DNA of 64,000 nucleotides from Carboxydothermus pertinax (lineage in GTDB: Bacteria; Bacillota; Z-2901; Carboxydothermales; Carboxydothermaceae). The translations under genes and the position numbers were made by a program. This document shows positions 41,349-52,801 of the stretch, piece by piece. The stretch is taken from contig NZ_BDJK01000011.1 in the NCBI RefSeq assembly GCF_001950255.1, forward strand, positions 39,111 through 103,110, given 5' to 3'. The notes under the pieces were generated by a model that saw only the letters and a list, made by a program, of their open reading frames with translations, searched no databases and had not been told where the DNA came from. Position 1 is the stretch's first letter, and every line of letters begins with the position of its first letter.

Positions 41349-42236
41349 CTAAGATTCCCTTTTAAGGATATATTCCGCAAGTTCAATGAAAAAGCTACTT
41401 CTCTCACCGTACCGCTTTAAAATGTTTTGCGCCGCAGCTATTTCTTCTTCTGCCTGTCTTCTGGTCTCATCAATGCCAAAAAGTGAAACATAGGTAAGCT
41501 TTTGATTTTTTTCATCGCTCCCCACCGGTTTTCCTATTTTGGTAAAATCTCCTATTACATCCAGCAAATCATCTACCATTTGGAAAGCAAGGCCAAGGTG
41601 CCGCCCATAATTATCTAAAGCCTCAATTTCCTCTTCTAAAGCTCCGGCAAGGATTCCTCCGGCTATTAAGCTGTAACGGATTAGCCTGGCAGTTTTATTT
41701 AGATGAATGTATTGTAACACTTCTGGATCTTTTTTCTTTTCATTAGAAGTTAAATCTACTACCTGGCCGGCAATAAGTCCTTCGGAGCCGGAAGCTACTG
41801 CAAGCTCGGCAATAGCCCGCACTACCCGCTCTGCAGGGATGCCCAATTCCATGGTTTTAGCTGTTAACTCAAAAGCTTTGGTTAAAAGAGCATCTCCCGC
41901 TAAGATGGCAATAGCTTCCCCAAAAACTTTGTGGTTGGTTGGTTTACCTCGTCGAAAATCATCATTATCCATTGCCGGTAAGTCATCATGAATTAACGAA
42001 TAGGTATGAAGACATTCTACCCCTACAGCTGCTGGAAGTAGTTTTTCCGGCATAAGGCCACTCCATTCTCCAGCTGCTAAAAGCAAGACCGGTCTTAGCC
42101 GTTTGCCTCCTGCCTGCAAGCTATAATTCATCGCTTGGTGAATTACCGGCGGATAAGTATCCTCGGGGGGTAAAAAACGGCGTAGCCCCTCTTCCGTTAA
42201 ATTTTGATAATATTTGAGACGATTTTTAAAATCCAT
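41349..42236 (-). CDS. ispA: Polyprenyl diphosphate synthase (farnesyl/geranylgeranyl type)
   Basis: A 295-aa all-helical prenyltransferase. The first Asp-rich motif is in HDDLPAMDNDD (the DDx4D form typical of bacterial short-chain enzymes) and the second is FQMVDDLLDVIGD. GGKRLRPVLLLAA binds diphosphate. It condenses isopentenyl units to C15 or C20. It follows xseB and is separated from oapA-dxs by OLE RNA. The chain length is not certain. Confidence 0.96.
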   Translation of the reverse strand: MDFKNRLKYYQNLTEEGLRRFLPPEDTYPPVIHQAMNYSLQAGGKRLRPVLLLAAGEWSGLMPEKLLPAAVGVECLHTYSLIHDDLPAMDNDDFRRGKPTNHKVFGEAIAILAGDALLTKAFELTAKTMELGIPAERVVRAIAELAVASGSEGLIAGQVVDLTSNEKKKDPEVLQYIHLNKTARLIRYSLIAGGILAGALEEEIEALDNYGRHLGLAFQMVDDLLDVIGDFTKIGKPVGSDEKNQKLTYVSLFGIDETRRQAEEEIAAAQNILKRYGERSSFFIELAEYILKRES

Positions 42237-42248
42237 GTAGCTCCTCCA

Positions 42249-42485
42249 TTAAAAAGGTATGTCCTCGTCAATTTCCTCCAGCGTAACTTCACCGGTTTCC
42301 TCTTCTTGCACTTCTACCAATTTTAACTCTAACTCTTTGAGCTTATCACTACAAAAGCGGTGTAATTTTAAACCTTCCTCAAAAAGAGCCAAACTTTCTT
42401 CTAAACCTACATTGCCGCGTTCCAAACGCTCCACAATTTCATTTAATCGATTCATCGCCTCTTCAAAGGTCATCGTTTTCATCAC
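42249..42485 (-). CDS. xseB: Exonuclease VII small subunit
   Basis: A 78-aa helical-hairpin protein with the full XseB pattern TFEEAMNRLNEIVERLERGNV and LEESLALFEEGLKL, plus an acidic tail. Several copies coat each XseA in the single-strand-specific exonuclease VII. The start overlaps the end of xseA by 23 bases. The length is normal. Confidence 0.97.
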   Translation of the reverse strand: MMKTMTFEEAMNRLNEIVERLERGNVGLEESLALFEEGLKLHRFCSDKLKELELKLVEVQEEETGEVTLEEIDEDIPF

Positions 42486-43881
42486 CCTTTATTATATTTT
42501 TATCCAGGGTCTTAGCCAAGGCTTCGCCATCGGAAAATTTAACTTTAAATAGTTCGGGCAATCCCTTAATCGATGTAATTACCTTACCATCAAGAGTAAA
42601 AATTGCCGCATATCCCCGATTCAGGACGTTTAAAGGATTCAATAGCTTTAATTTTTCCTCGTAAGAAGATATAACCAAGTTATAATGAGAGGCTGCGTTT
42701 TTTAGAGCTGCTTTTAATCTTAAATTATATTGCTCTAAATCCTTTTGGCTACTCTTTAATATTTCCTGACTTTTTAAAATAAGCCTACCCTTTAACTCAC
42801 AGAGCTTTTCCTGCTGCTGCCGGTAGCGGATTTTCGGCGAGAGAAGAAAAAGTTTTTCCCGCAAAAAACTCAAGCGGTTTTTTTCTTGCCAAAAGAAAGT
42901 TTGAAAGCTTTTTAAAAGTCTTGTAAAACTTTCCGCCACTTCCCGGCTTTTATCGGTAATAAGTTTTTCAAAGGCCCGCATTAATCTTTTTTCGTTATGT
43001 TCCAAGTTTTTTTGCTCCTGTTTTAAATAATTACTTAAAGCTTTCAACATATTAATCCGGTGTTTTTCTAACGTACCCCAAATTTCCAGTAAATTAGGCG
43101 TAGCTTCTACTGCTGCTCCCGTTGGTGTCGGTGCCCGCCGGTCGGCAACCATATCGGCAATAGAAAAATCCGTTTCATGCCCTATTCCAGTAACAATTGG
43201 AATATTTGAAGCATAGATAGCATCAGCAACGGTTTCTTCATTAAAGGCCGACAATTCCTCAAAACTTCCGCCACCTCTTGCTAAAATAATTATCTCACAT
43301 AAATTAAGTCGGTTTAATAAGTTGATAGCTTTAATAATCTGCCCGGGCGCTTCTTCCCCTTGAACAGTGACCGGAACTAAATATAAAGTTGCTTTGGGCC
43401 AGCGTTTTTTTATGGTAGTTAAAATATCCCGAATAGCTGCCCCCGTTTTTGATGTTATAATTCCTATTTTTTCGGGATATCGGGGCAGGCTCTTTTTTCG
43501 CCCTTCATCAAAATATCCTTTTTCCTTAAGTTTTTCTTTGGTTTGTTCGAACTTTAAGTAGAGAGCCCCAAGACCTAAAGGCTCTATGTGCTCCGCATAT
43601 AACTGGTATAACCCCCGCCTTTTAAATACTGCAACTCGTCCAAATACTACTACCTTTTGTCCATCTTGAGGAACAAAAGGCAGAGCCGAGGCTCGCCCTT
43701 TGTACATGACGCCCTTTAGCTCTGCCTTTTCGTCTTTTAAGGTAAAGTACAAATGTCCCTGGGAAAACTTGCAGTTGGAAAGCTCCCCTTCTACTGCTAC
43801 CTGGTTTAAAAATTCATCTTTCTCAAATTTTTCGGCAATGTAGTCCGTTAAAATTGATACCGAAACAATAAATAAACCCAT
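42463..43881 (-). CDS. xseA: Exonuclease VII large subunit
   Basis: A 472-aa subunit. The N-terminal OB-fold (VEGELSNCKFSQGHLYFTLKD) is followed by the catalytic domain with GIITSKTGAAIRDIL, ILARGGGSFEELSAFN and TGIGHETDFSIADMVAD, then a long coiled coil and a C-terminal LNRGYAAIF segment. With XseB it degrades single-stranded DNA in both directions. The ATG has only a modest ribosome site at long spacing, so the first residues are less sure. It probably starts the xseA-xseB-ispA transcript or continues from nfnAB. Confidence 0.95.
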   Translation of the reverse strand: MGLFIVSVSILTDYIAEKFEKDEFLNQVAVEGELSNCKFSQGHLYFTLKDEKAELKGVMYKGRASALPFVPQDGQKVVVFGRVAVFKRRGLYQLYAEHIEPLGLGALYLKFEQTKEKLKEKGYFDEGRKKSLPRYPEKIGIITSKTGAAIRDILTTIKKRWPKATLYLVPVTVQGEEAPGQIIKAINLLNRLNLCEIIILARGGGSFEELSAFNEETVADAIYASNIPIVTGIGHETDFSIADMVADRRAPTPTGAAVEATPNLLEIWGTLEKHRINMLKALSNYLKQEQKNLEHNEKRLMRAFEKLITDKSREVAESFTRLLKSFQTFFWQEKNRLSFLREKLFLLSPKIRYRQQQEKLCELKGRLILKSQEILKSSQKDLEQYNLRLKAALKNAASHYNLVISSYEEKLKLLNPLNVLNRGYAAIFTLDGKVITSIKGLPELFKVKFSDGEALAKTLDKNIIKGDENDDL

Positions 43882-43969
43882 TTATCTAACCGACCTCTTT
43901 ACCGCTTTTAAAATATTGTAACTAAGCATTTTAAAAATTCTTTTTTTCGCTGCCGGATTGGTAGGGCAC

Positions 43970-46203
<2,234 letters not shown>

Positions 46204-46273
46204 TAAGCCGACCTCCTTTGAGTTTTATGAATATTATAGTTATTTCATAATTTTACTAATATTCTTCATTAAA

Positions 46274-47215
46274 CTAAAAAATCCTTCTAATCCGAGAAAT
46301 TTCCGCAACACCAACCGCATTGTCCGTTGTGTAAAAAGCTTTTGCAAAAAAAAGCTCTACGTTTACTTTTCTTTTTCTTAATCTTTCCTCCAAAGATTTT
46401 TTTATGTAATTATTAGCCATTACCCCTCCCATTAAAACCACAGGAAGATTTTCCTGGTGATAATACTCTATAATTTTAAATAACGTGCGCGCAATAACAT
46501 CTTCCACCGCCCGAGCAATTTCATAAGGTGGGACTTCTTGAAGCTTTCGTTTAAGATAAGTTTCTGCTCCGGAAAAGTGCCAGTTGCCTTTAATAAACGT
46601 TGTCGGCACAGTAAGTTCCCCTTTTGCTCTTTGGGCTAGCTCCTCTAAAGATTTCCCCGCGGGAAAGGGTAGACCCAGTAAAACTCCAATCCGGTCTACC
46701 AGCTGGCCCGCCGAGATATCAAGAGTTTTTCCTAAAAGTTCAATATTATAACCGGCTTGGTTTTTTTCTACTTTTACCACCTCGCTGGTACCACCGGAAA
46801 AATGAACTGCCAAAAACTTATCGAAGTCCTGATCCAAAGACCATAAAGCTGCCGCCAAATGTCCCTCCTGGTGCGATGTTTTTGTTAAGGGTAATTTTAA
46901 GGCTAAGGAAAGGGTATGGGCAACTACTTCGCCCGCTAAAAAGGATGGCATATACGATTCCTCTAGCGGTCGTGGTTTAATTGCTACTCCTATCCCCTGG
47001 ATATCTTTCCGATTAATTTGGGACAATCCCTCTTTCACCATCCGGTTTAAGTGCCGAAGATGCAAAAATACCACATCCCGCTGTCTTAAACCAACTTCTC
47101 CTAGCGGCACTGGCAAAATTTCCCTTAAATCAAAAATTAAACGCCCCTTACCATCAAGAGCGGCAAAGGACGTAGTGTAATTACTGGTATCAAATCCCAA
47201 AAAAATTGGCTCCAT
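46274..47215 (-). CDS. TsaD/Kae1-like paralogue (M22 family)
   Basis: A 313-aa ASKHA-fold protein opening FLGFDTSNYTTSFAALDG. It keeps the HQEGH metal motif near residue 118, a Gly-rich FSGGTSE loop and MGGVMANNYIKKSLEERL. TsaD makes the t6A modification of tRNA, but true TsaD is usually about 335-345 aa with a different opening and lies with other tsa genes. This looks like the shorter Firmicute paralogue found by nusB and xseA, whose role is unsettled. It overlaps nusB by one base. Confidence 0.85.
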   Translation of the reverse strand: MEPIFLGFDTSNYTTSFAALDGKGRLIFDLREILPVPLGEVGLRQRDVVFLHLRHLNRMVKEGLSQINRKDIQGIGVAIKPRPLEESYMPSFLAGEVVAHTLSLALKLPLTKTSHQEGHLAAALWSLDQDFDKFLAVHFSGGTSEVVKVEKNQAGYNIELLGKTLDISAGQLVDRIGVLLGLPFPAGKSLEELAQRAKGELTVPTTFIKGNWHFSGAETYLKRKLQEVPPYEIARAVEDVIARTLFKIIEYYHQENLPVVLMGGVMANNYIKKSLEERLRKRKVNVELFFAKAFYTTDNAVGVAEISRIRRIF

Positions 47216-47649
47216 TAATTTTCCTCCCTAAACTCCCCTAAATGCTCCGCAACATACCCTAAAATACCATTTATAAATTTAGGCGATTCTTTTTCACCGT
47301 ATATTTTTGCCAATTCCACCGCTTCATCAATGGAAACAGGGATATCGATATCCGGTCGGTAGAGCATTTCATACAAGGCCAGGCGTAAGATAGTCTTATC
47401 TACCCGCGCCAGCCGGTTAAACTCCCAGCCAATCGCCCGCTTACGAATAATATCATCAAGTTTTTCTCTTTTCTCAATAACCCCTAACACCAGTTCCCGG
47501 GAGAAATCTACTAACCTTTCCGGAGGTATATGACCTTCAGCAATTTTCTCGGCCCATAAACTTTCTAGAGTGTCAACCGTCTTTTCCGGAGTAAAATCCA
47601 GTCCAAATAACGCCTTAAATGCCATTTCCCTTGCCGTATGCCGATTCAC
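47215..47649 (-). CDS. nusB: Transcription antitermination factor NusB
   Basis: About 144 aa, all helical, opening NRHTAREMAFKALFGLDF and containing RVDKTILRLALYEMLYRPDIDIPVSI (given here only as landmarks) and INGILGYVAEHL. NusB with NusE binds boxA to prevent early termination in rRNA operons. The GTG at 47649 has GGGAGG six bases upstream and is preferred to a longer in-frame start. It follows asp23-amaP-DUF2273, a common Firmicute neighbourhood. Confidence 0.95.
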   Translation of the reverse strand: MNRHTAREMAFKALFGLDFTPEKTVDTLESLWAEKIAEGHIPPERLVDFSRELVLGVIEKREKLDDIIRKRAIGWEFNRLARVDKTILRLALYEMLYRPDIDIPVSIDEAVELAKIYGEKESPKFINGILGYVAEHLGEFREEN

Positions 47650-47663
47650 AATGGTCCTCCCTT

Positions 47664-47876
47664 TTACCGCTCTTTGAAAATTTTCTCCCAAATACTGCTA
47701 AAGTCTTGTTCCTCATCCAGTCGCTTACCTATTAAATAGCCTAATCCCAGGCAAAAAGCTAAAAATAATGCTTTAAAAAAGCCAAAAGCAATGGCAAAAA
47801 AGCCAAAGCCACCTCCTAAAACTATTCCTAATATTTTACCCCGATTTTTCATAAAGAACCCTTGCCACTCATCCAT
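47664..47876 (-). CDS. DUF2273 small membrane protein
   Basis: A 70-aa protein with two hydrophobic segments separated by a short turn (ILGIVLGGGFGFFAIAFG and ALFLAFCLGLGYLIG). It matches DUF2273 proteins that accompany Asp23 and AmaP. It is probably part of the same envelope-stress assembly at the membrane. It lies 13 bases below amaP and just before nusB. Confidence 0.85.
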   Translation of the reverse strand: MDEWQGFFMKNRGKILGIVLGGGFGFFAIAFGFFKALFLAFCLGLGYLIGKRLDEEQDFSSIWEKIFKER

Positions 47877-47889
47877 CGAAGCCTCACTC

Positions 47890-48429
47890 CTATTCTACCC
47901 TGGGCCTTATTTCCTGGGCTATATCCTCAACTTTAATTTTAATGTTCAAAAGCTTAATCCCCAAACTCTCCTGTATGTAACTATCAATTTCTTCCTGTAA
48001 CCTCTTTGAAATCTCTGGAATATTTAAATCTGGAAGTACCCGTACCAAAACTTGTACTCCTAAACCCTGGGGATACGCCTCCAAGATCGGCCGGACTTCT
48101 TTTACCCCAGGGATTTTTCCCGCTACCCTTTTTATTAAGGCCGAAATTGTATCAAAAGTAACATTAATTTGACCAAGCTCTCCTTCTAAGGAGATACCCC
48201 GGTCTCTTTTCCGTTGTGCTTTTAAGCTTAAGGCAATAACCTTAAGCCCCAAAAGAATTAGCAGCAGCAAAAAGGCAAAAAGCGCGGTCCGGAACTGAAC
48301 ATCAAAAAACACATTTTTTAAATAGTAGATTGGCAAATGCCAACCCAAAACCGTTAGCAGAAATATAAGCAAAAGAAAAACCGTTACCAGGCCATAAAGA
48401 AATAAAATACTGCGGTCAACAAAGTTCAT
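47890..48429 (-). CDS. amaP: Alkaline shock response membrane anchor protein AmaP
   Basis: A 179-aa protein. Two N-terminal membrane helices (about residues 9-30 and 48-70) are followed by a cytoplasmic Asp23-like domain (ISALIKRVAGKIPGV and VLVRVLPDLNIPEIS). AmaP tethers Asp23 to the membrane in Staphylococcus. It follows the Asp23 gene by 45 bases and precedes the DUF2273 gene, the usual order. Confidence 0.9.
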   Translation of the reverse strand: MNFVDRSILFLYGLVTVFLLLIFLLTVLGWHLPIYYLKNVFFDVQFRTALFAFLLLLILLGLKVIALSLKAQRKRDRGISLEGELGQINVTFDTISALIKRVAGKIPGVKEVRPILEAYPQGLGVQVLVRVLPDLNIPEISKRLQEEIDSYIQESLGIKLLNIKIKVEDIAQEIRPRVE

Positions 48430-48474
48430 TTAAACCCCCCTTTGCCAATAAGATTGGCGGGTATTAACCCGCCT

Positions 48475-48876
48475 CTACTTAACCCTTATTTCCTCTTCCC
48501 GAGCCTCAGTGGGGGACTGAACGCCCTGGACATGAACATTAACTTCCACCACAGTAAGTCCTGTCATGCTTTCCACGGCTTTTTTTACTGCATGTTGTAC
48601 CTCACTGGCTACATCAGGAATCCGTACGCCATATTCTACCACAATAAATAAGTCTATGGCAGTTTCCCGCTCACCTACTTCGACTTTAACTCCTTTGGAC
48701 ATTGACTTCATTCCAAGTTTTTCGGCAATACCAGCTAAAGTACCACTCATTCCTGCAACACCAGGAATTTCCGACGCAGCCAAACCAGCAATAACCGCTA
48801 CTACTTCGTCACTTATTTTTATACTCCCGATTTCCGTACCTTCCTCCCTAATTAAACTATTGTTTTTCCCATCCAC
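48475..48876 (-). CDS. Asp23/Gls24 family envelope stress protein
   Basis: A 133-aa protein with the family core IKISDEVVAVIAGLAASEIPG, MSGTLAGIAE and the closing VEVNVHVQGV. Asp23 is an abundant membrane-tethered protein linked to cell-wall stress. It is first in the asp23-amaP-DUF2273-nusB series and is preceded by a good sigma-A promoter. Confidence 0.93.
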   Translation of the reverse strand: MDGKNNSLIREEGTEIGSIKISDEVVAVIAGLAASEIPGVAGMSGTLAGIAEKLGMKSMSKGVKVEVGERETAIDLFIVVEYGVRIPDVASEVQHAVKKAVESMTGLTVVEVNVHVQGVQSPTEAREEEIRVK

Positions 48877-48921
48877 TTAGAAAACCTCCTCGGATTTTAA
48901 TGAATCCCTTTGTTACTCCTA

Positions 48922-48950
48922 ATTATAACAAGATGTAAACTTTTCCACAA
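48922..48950 (-). promoter_or_regulatory. Sigma-A promoter of the asp23 operon
   Basis: TTGTGG (48945-48950), 17 bases, TATAAT (48922-48927) with TG one base before the -10. It lies between the accC stop and asp23. Confidence 0.65.
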
Positions 48951-48956
48951 TAATCA

Positions 48957-50309
48957 TTATTCTTCCGCTAAAATTCTCCTCTGGATAAAATTGGTATAAA
49001 CTTCCCCTTTACGGAAAAAGGCATTTTCCAGTACTTTTAAATGAAAAGGAACAGTAGTTTTAATCCCTTCTAAACGCATTTCTAAAAGCGCCCGCTGCAT
49101 CCTGGCAATGGCTTCTTCCCGGTTCTGTCCCCAGGTTATGACCTTGGCAATAAGCGAATCGTAATAGGGAACTACTTTATAACCGGGATAGATAAAACTA
49201 TCGACCCTCACCCCATTGCCTCCTGGTGGAAGATAATTAGTTATAAGGCCAGGACTTGGCAAGAAATTTTTATCGGGATCTTCAGCATTAATGCGGCATT
49301 CAATGGCCCAACCATGGATTTTTAAATCTTTCTGGGTAAAAGATAGTTTTTCCCCTGCTGCAATTTTAATTTGCTCTTTTATCAAATCAACTCCGGTAAT
49401 AAATTCCGTCACCGGATGCTCCACCTGAATCCTGGTGTTCATTTCCATAAAATAAAAGTTTTTCTCCCGGTCTACTAAAAACTCCACCGTACCGGCACTG
49501 TAATAACCAACTGCTCGGCAGGCTTTTAAAGCCGCTTCCCCCATTTTTTCCCTAAGTTCTTGATCCACAAAAGGCGAAGGAGCTTCTTCAATTAGTTTTT
49601 GGTGTCGTCGCTGGATTGAGCAGTCCCGCTCAAACAAATAAACATAATTGCCGTATTTATCCCCAAGGACTTGAATTTCAATGTGCCGGGGTTCTTCTAC
49701 ATATTTTTCCAAGTACACATCGGGATTACCAAAAGCATTTTGCGCTTCCGTGCGGGCCGTGACAAAAGCTTTGGCCAGATCCTCATCATTTTGAGCTATC
49801 CGCATTCCTTTACCGCCACCCCCGGCGGAAGCTTTTAACATCACCGGGTAACCGATTTCCCGGGCAGTGGCAATAGCTTCCTCAACGGTATCTATTACTT
49901 TTTTGGAACCAGGTACCACCGGTACCCCCGCTTCAATCATCGTTTGCCGGGCAGTAGCTTTATCGCCCATAAGCTCTATCGCCTGCGGCGGTGGTCCAAT
50001 AAAAGTTAATCCGCTTGCCTCCACTGCTTCGGCAAAAGCAGCGTTTTCCGCCAAAAAGCCGTAGCCTGGATGAATTGCTTCAGCTCCTGTTACTAAAGCA
50101 GCGCTTATAATGGCTGGTATATTTAAATAGCTACGGTTAGATTCTTTGGGACCAATACAAATCGCCTCATCGGCAAGTTTTACGGGTAAACTTTCCCGGT
50201 CGGCTTCCGAATATACCGCTACCGTTAAAATTCCCATTTCTTTTAAAGCCCGGATAATTCGAACAGCAATTTCTCCGCGATTGGCTACAAGGACTTTTTT
50301 AAACATCAA
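48957..50309 (-). CDS. accC: Biotin carboxylase
   Basis: A 450-aa ATP-grasp enzyme opening [20 protein letters not shown], with the Gly-rich ATP loop [14 protein letters not shown] and [15 protein letters not shown]. It carboxylates biotin on a carrier protein. The gene just upstream encodes a carboxyltransferase fused to an AccB-type carrier, so the two can form a two-subunit pyruvate carboxylase. AccC could also serve acetyl-CoA carboxylase. A terminator stands between the two genes, so regulation may differ. The length is normal. Confidence 0.96.
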   Translation of the reverse strand: MMFKKVLVANRGEIAVRIIRALKEMGILTVAVYSEADRESLPVKLADEAICIGPKESNRSYLNIPAIISAALVTGAEAIHPGYGFLAENAAFAEAVEASGLTFIGPPPQAIELMGDKATARQTMIEAGVPVVPGSKKVIDTVEEAIATAREIGYPVMLKASAGGGGKGMRIAQNDEDLAKAFVTARTEAQNAFGNPDVYLEKYVEEPRHIEIQVLGDKYGNYVYLFERDCSIQRRHQKLIEEAPSPFVDQELREKMGEAALKACRAVGYYSAGTVEFLVDREKNFYFMEMNTRIQVEHPVTEFITGVDLIKEQIKIAAGEKLSFTQKDLKIHGWAIECRINAEDPDKNFLPSPGLITNYLPPGGNGVRVDSFIYPGYKVVPYYDSLIAKVITWGQNREEAIARMQRALLEMRLEGIKTTVPFHLKVLENAFFRKGEVYTNFIQRRILAEE

Positions 50310-50321
50310 ATCATCCTTTCT

Positions 50322-50356
50322 AAAAAATTACCCAAAAGTCTAAAACTTTTGGGTAA
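50322..50356 (-). terminator. Terminator of the carboxyltransferase-AccB gene
   Basis: TTACCCAAAAGT (50328-50339) pairs with ACTTTTGGGTAA (50345-50356), followed by six T on the minus strand, about 15 bases before the accC start. Confidence 0.93.
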
Positions 50357-50364
50357 ATTATCAT

Positions 50365-52209
50365 TTATACCCTTACTTTAAAAAGTGGTTGACCGTATTC
50401 TACCGCCTCACCGTTCTCCACTAAGATTTCGACAATTTCTCCGGCAATTTCACTTTCAATTTCATTCATAAGTTTCATTGCCTCAATGATGCAAAGGACA
50501 TCACCAGGCTTTACTCTCTGCCCCACTTCGACAAAGGGAGGAGCGCCAGGAGCTGGAGCCCGGTAAAAAGTTCCGACCATTGGCGAGGTAATTACCGAGA
50601 AATTTTCCATGGATTTTTCTTCTGCTTTTTCAGGAACAACTTTATTTTCCGGCATCACAACAGGTGCAGGGGTTATACCATCCGTTAGCGTTTGTCCTTT
50701 TTTTATGGCAATCTTGGTACCTTCACTTTCAATTATAAGTTCAGCAATATTAGTTTCATTTAACAGTAGGATTAAATCCCTAATTTCCTTTAAATTCAAA
50801 TTTTGCTCCTCCTTCCGCAGTTCTTTGTCAAGCTTATTTGTCCCTTCATTATTATTCACCACCGGAGTTAATTTTCCCTGCTCCCGCTCTTCAAAAAACT
50901 TGCGGGCAATTTGAGGAAACAGGGCATAAGACAACAGGTCTTCTTCCGACCGAGCTAGATTTTTAATCTCTTCCTTTATTTTTTCCATTTTTGGCTCTAG
51001 TAAGTCCGCTGGACGGCACTCTACCGGTTTTAAATCCCCAAGAATCAGGGCCTGAATATCAGGATCAATAGGAGCTGGTGGTCTACCGTATAAACCCTGT
51101 ACATACGAACGTACTTCTCCCGGTATTAATTTATACCTTTGTCCGGTTAAAACATTTAACACTGCCTGGGTGCCCACAATTTGACTGGTAGGAGTAACCA
51201 AAGGGGGATAGCCCAGTTCAGCTCTAACCCGGGGAATCTCTTCTAACACTTCTTCCAGCCGATGTAAAGCTTTTTGTTCCTCTAACTGGCTTATTAAATT
51301 AGTAATCATCCCGCCGGGAACCTGATGCTCAAAGACCCGCATATCAGAAATGCGGGTAACCCCCCGTTCATAGCCCAGTCGTTTTCTTAAATCTTCGAAA
51401 TAGCGGGCTATTTCAAAAAGTTCATGGATATTTAATTCAGTATCATAGGGAGTATCAGCCAGAGCTCTAACCACCGTTTCCACCGGTGGCTGGGAAGCAC
51501 CAAAGGCTAGGGGGACACTGGCAGTATCCACCACATCTACCCCCGCTTCAATTGCTTTTAAGTAGGCTCCTACCGCTAAGCCTCCAATATAATGGCTGTG
51601 AAACTGCAGGGGAACCCCTACTTCTTTTTTTAAAACTGCCACCAGTTCATAAGCATGATATGGAGTACAAAGCCCGGCCATATCCTTTATACAGATAGAA
51701 TCGGCTCCCATCTCCACCAGGCGTTTAGCGGTTTCAAGATAATGCTCCAAAGTATGAACGGGACTTATGGTATAAACTACTGCGGCCTGGACATGAGCTC
51801 CGGAAGCTTTAGCAGCTTTCATTGGTACTTCCATATTGCGAATATCGTTTAGAGCATCAAAAATTCTAATGATATCTATACCATTGTCTACAGCTTTAAA
51901 AACAAAACGCTCAACCACATCATCGGGATAATGTTGATAGCCTACCAGCGATTGTCCTCTTAAAAGCATTTGCAGCGGGGTATTTTTAACAATTTTTTTA
52001 ATGGCCCTTAATCTTTCCCAGGGGTCTTCTTTTAAGTACCTAAGGCAAACATCAAAAGTAGCCCCACCCCAAACTTCCAGGGAATGATAACCCACCCGGT
52101 CAAGCTTTTCTAAAATGGGGAGCATATGTTCAGTTCTCATCCGGGTAGCCCAGAGGCTTTGATGGCCATCCCTTAAAGTAGTATCTGTAATTTTTACCTT
52201 TCTCTTCAT
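50365..52209 (-). CDS. Pyruvate/oxaloacetate carboxyltransferase fused to a complete AccB-type biotin carrier
   Basis: About 614 aa. Residues 1 to about 455 are a PycB/OadA carboxyltransferase ([23 protein letters not shown] with the carboxylated Lys; HSHYIGG metal site; the conserved post-barrel domain [11 protein letters not shown]). Residues about 471-614 are an AccB-like carrier with its own N-terminal helix-strand part ([19 protein letters not shown]), a Pro-rich linker and the biotinyl domain with Lys 579 in EAMKLMNEI. OadA/PycB proteins normally end in a different short biotinyl domain (EAMKM). With accC downstream it probably carboxylates pyruvate. The ATG at 52209 follows GGGGGGAG. 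A palindrome and a leader terminator lie upstream. Confidence 0.92.
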   Translation of the reverse strand: MKRKVKITDTTLRDGHQSLWATRMRTEHMLPILEKLDRVGYHSLEVWGGATFDVCLRYLKEDPWERLRAIKKIVKNTPLQMLLRGQSLVGYQHYPDDVVERFVFKAVDNGIDIIRIFDALNDIRNMEVPMKAAKASGAHVQAAVVYTISPVHTLEHYLETAKRLVEMGADSICIKDMAGLCTPYHAYELVAVLKKEVGVPLQFHSHYIGGLAVGAYLKAIEAGVDVVDTASVPLAFGASQPPVETVVRALADTPYDTELNIHELFEIARYFEDLRKRLGYERGVTRISDMRVFEHQVPGGMITNLISQLEEQKALHRLEEVLEEIPRVRAELGYPPLVTPTSQIVGTQAVLNVLTGQRYKLIPGEVRSYVQGLYGRPPAPIDPDIQALILGDLKPVECRPADLLEPKMEKIKEEIKNLARSEEDLLSYALFPQIARKFFEEREQGKLTPVVNNNEGTNKLDKELRKEEQNLNLKEIRDLILLLNETNIAELIIESEGTKIAIKKGQTLTDGITPAPVVMPENKVVPEKAEEKSMENFSVITSPMVGTFYRAPAPGAPPFVEVGQRVKPGDVLCIIEAMKLMNEIESEIAGEIVEILVENGEAVEYGQPLFKVRV

Positions 52210-52230
52210 CTCTCTCCCCCCAGTAATATA

Positions 52231-52255
52231 AAAAAAAGAGGTTTTGTCACCTCTT
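52231..52255 (-). terminator. Terminator between spoIIIAH and the carboxyltransferase gene, possibly a leader attenuator
   Basis: AGAGGT (52237-52242) pairs with ACCTCT (52249-52254), followed by a run of T on the minus strand. It sits 20 bases before the start codon but downstream of the best -10 box, so it may lie in the leader of this gene and not only close the spoIIIA operon. Confidence 0.75.
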
Positions 52256-52276
52256 ATTATCCCTTTTACCAAAGCT

Positions 52277-52282
52277 ATTATA
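52277..52282 (-). promoter_or_regulatory. -10 box of the carboxyltransferase-AccB gene
   Basis: A perfect TATAAT on the minus strand about 70 bases before the ATG. The -35 region is poor (TTTCGC at 17 bases), which would suit an activator-dependent promoter. Confidence 0.45.
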
Positions 52283-52317
52283 TTAAAACTTCTAAATTCG
52301 CGAAACTCTTTATGGAT

Positions 52318-52335
52318 AAGTATACAAGTATACTT
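52318..52335. promoter_or_regulatory. Perfect 18-bp palindrome, probable operator
   Basis: AAGTATAC-AA-GTATACTT is a perfect inverted repeat of two 8-base halves around two bases. It lies about 35 bases above the -10 of the carboxyltransferase gene and touches the spoIIIAH stop codon. The position suits an activator or repressor dimer. I do not recognise the regulator. Confidence 0.6.
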
Positions 52336-52801
52336 ATTTAAATATAACCAGCACTTTATTTACCGGATAGCTTAAGTTTTGGGCCACAAATTCCCTAACC
52401 TCTAGCCGGATTTTATCATCTTCAGGTTTTTTCAAGATCACTACCGCCTGGTTATCCTGCAGGTAAGCTACCACATCGGTATCATAGCGAGCTTTTAAAG
52501 TTTCCTCTAAAAAGTTTTCTTTTTCTTTAAAATCCAGGATTTTTAAAATCCTTACCTCTGCTTCTTTCCGATTTGTCCCTATTTCTTTTAAACTTTCAAT
52601 TAAGTAGGAACGGTTTTTTTCCCGCATTAACCGAAATTCCCCAAGGCTTTTTGCCGTATTTAAGGTGTTATCAGTAACGTTTACCGGCTTTAAAGTAGTT
52701 GTATATTTCTGTTCCGGCCGATTAAAGATAAAAAAAACCGCTAAAGTTACTGCTAAAATTACACCCAAAGTTACTAACCATTCTTTTTTAATTACGTACA
52801 C
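52334..52801 (-). CDS. spoIIIAH: Stage III sporulation protein AH
   Basis: About 155 aa with one N-terminal membrane helix ([21 protein letters not shown]) and a C-terminal ring-building/YscJ-like domain. SpoIIIAH on the mother-cell side binds SpoIIQ across the septum to form the feeding channel. I use the GTG at 52801, eight bases after GGAGG, inside the end of spoIIIAG. Longer in-frame starts read through the ribosome site. It is the last gene of the operon. Confidence 0.92.
   Translation of the reverse strand: MYVIKKEWLVTLGVILAVTLAVFFIFNRPEQKYTTTLKPVNVTDNTLNTAKSLGEFRLMREKNRSYLIESLKEIGTNRKEAEVRILKILDFKEKENFLEETLKARYDTDVVAYLQDNQAVVILKKPEDDKIRLEVREFVAQNLSYPVNKVLVIFK

Noticed and set aside
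41061..41420. Plus-strand open frame within and beyond the OLE block
   Set aside because: It lies antisense to the structured RNA and the end of ispA, has no ribosome site and an unusual Pro/Arg-rich composition. The frame is a by-product of GC-rich RNA sequence.
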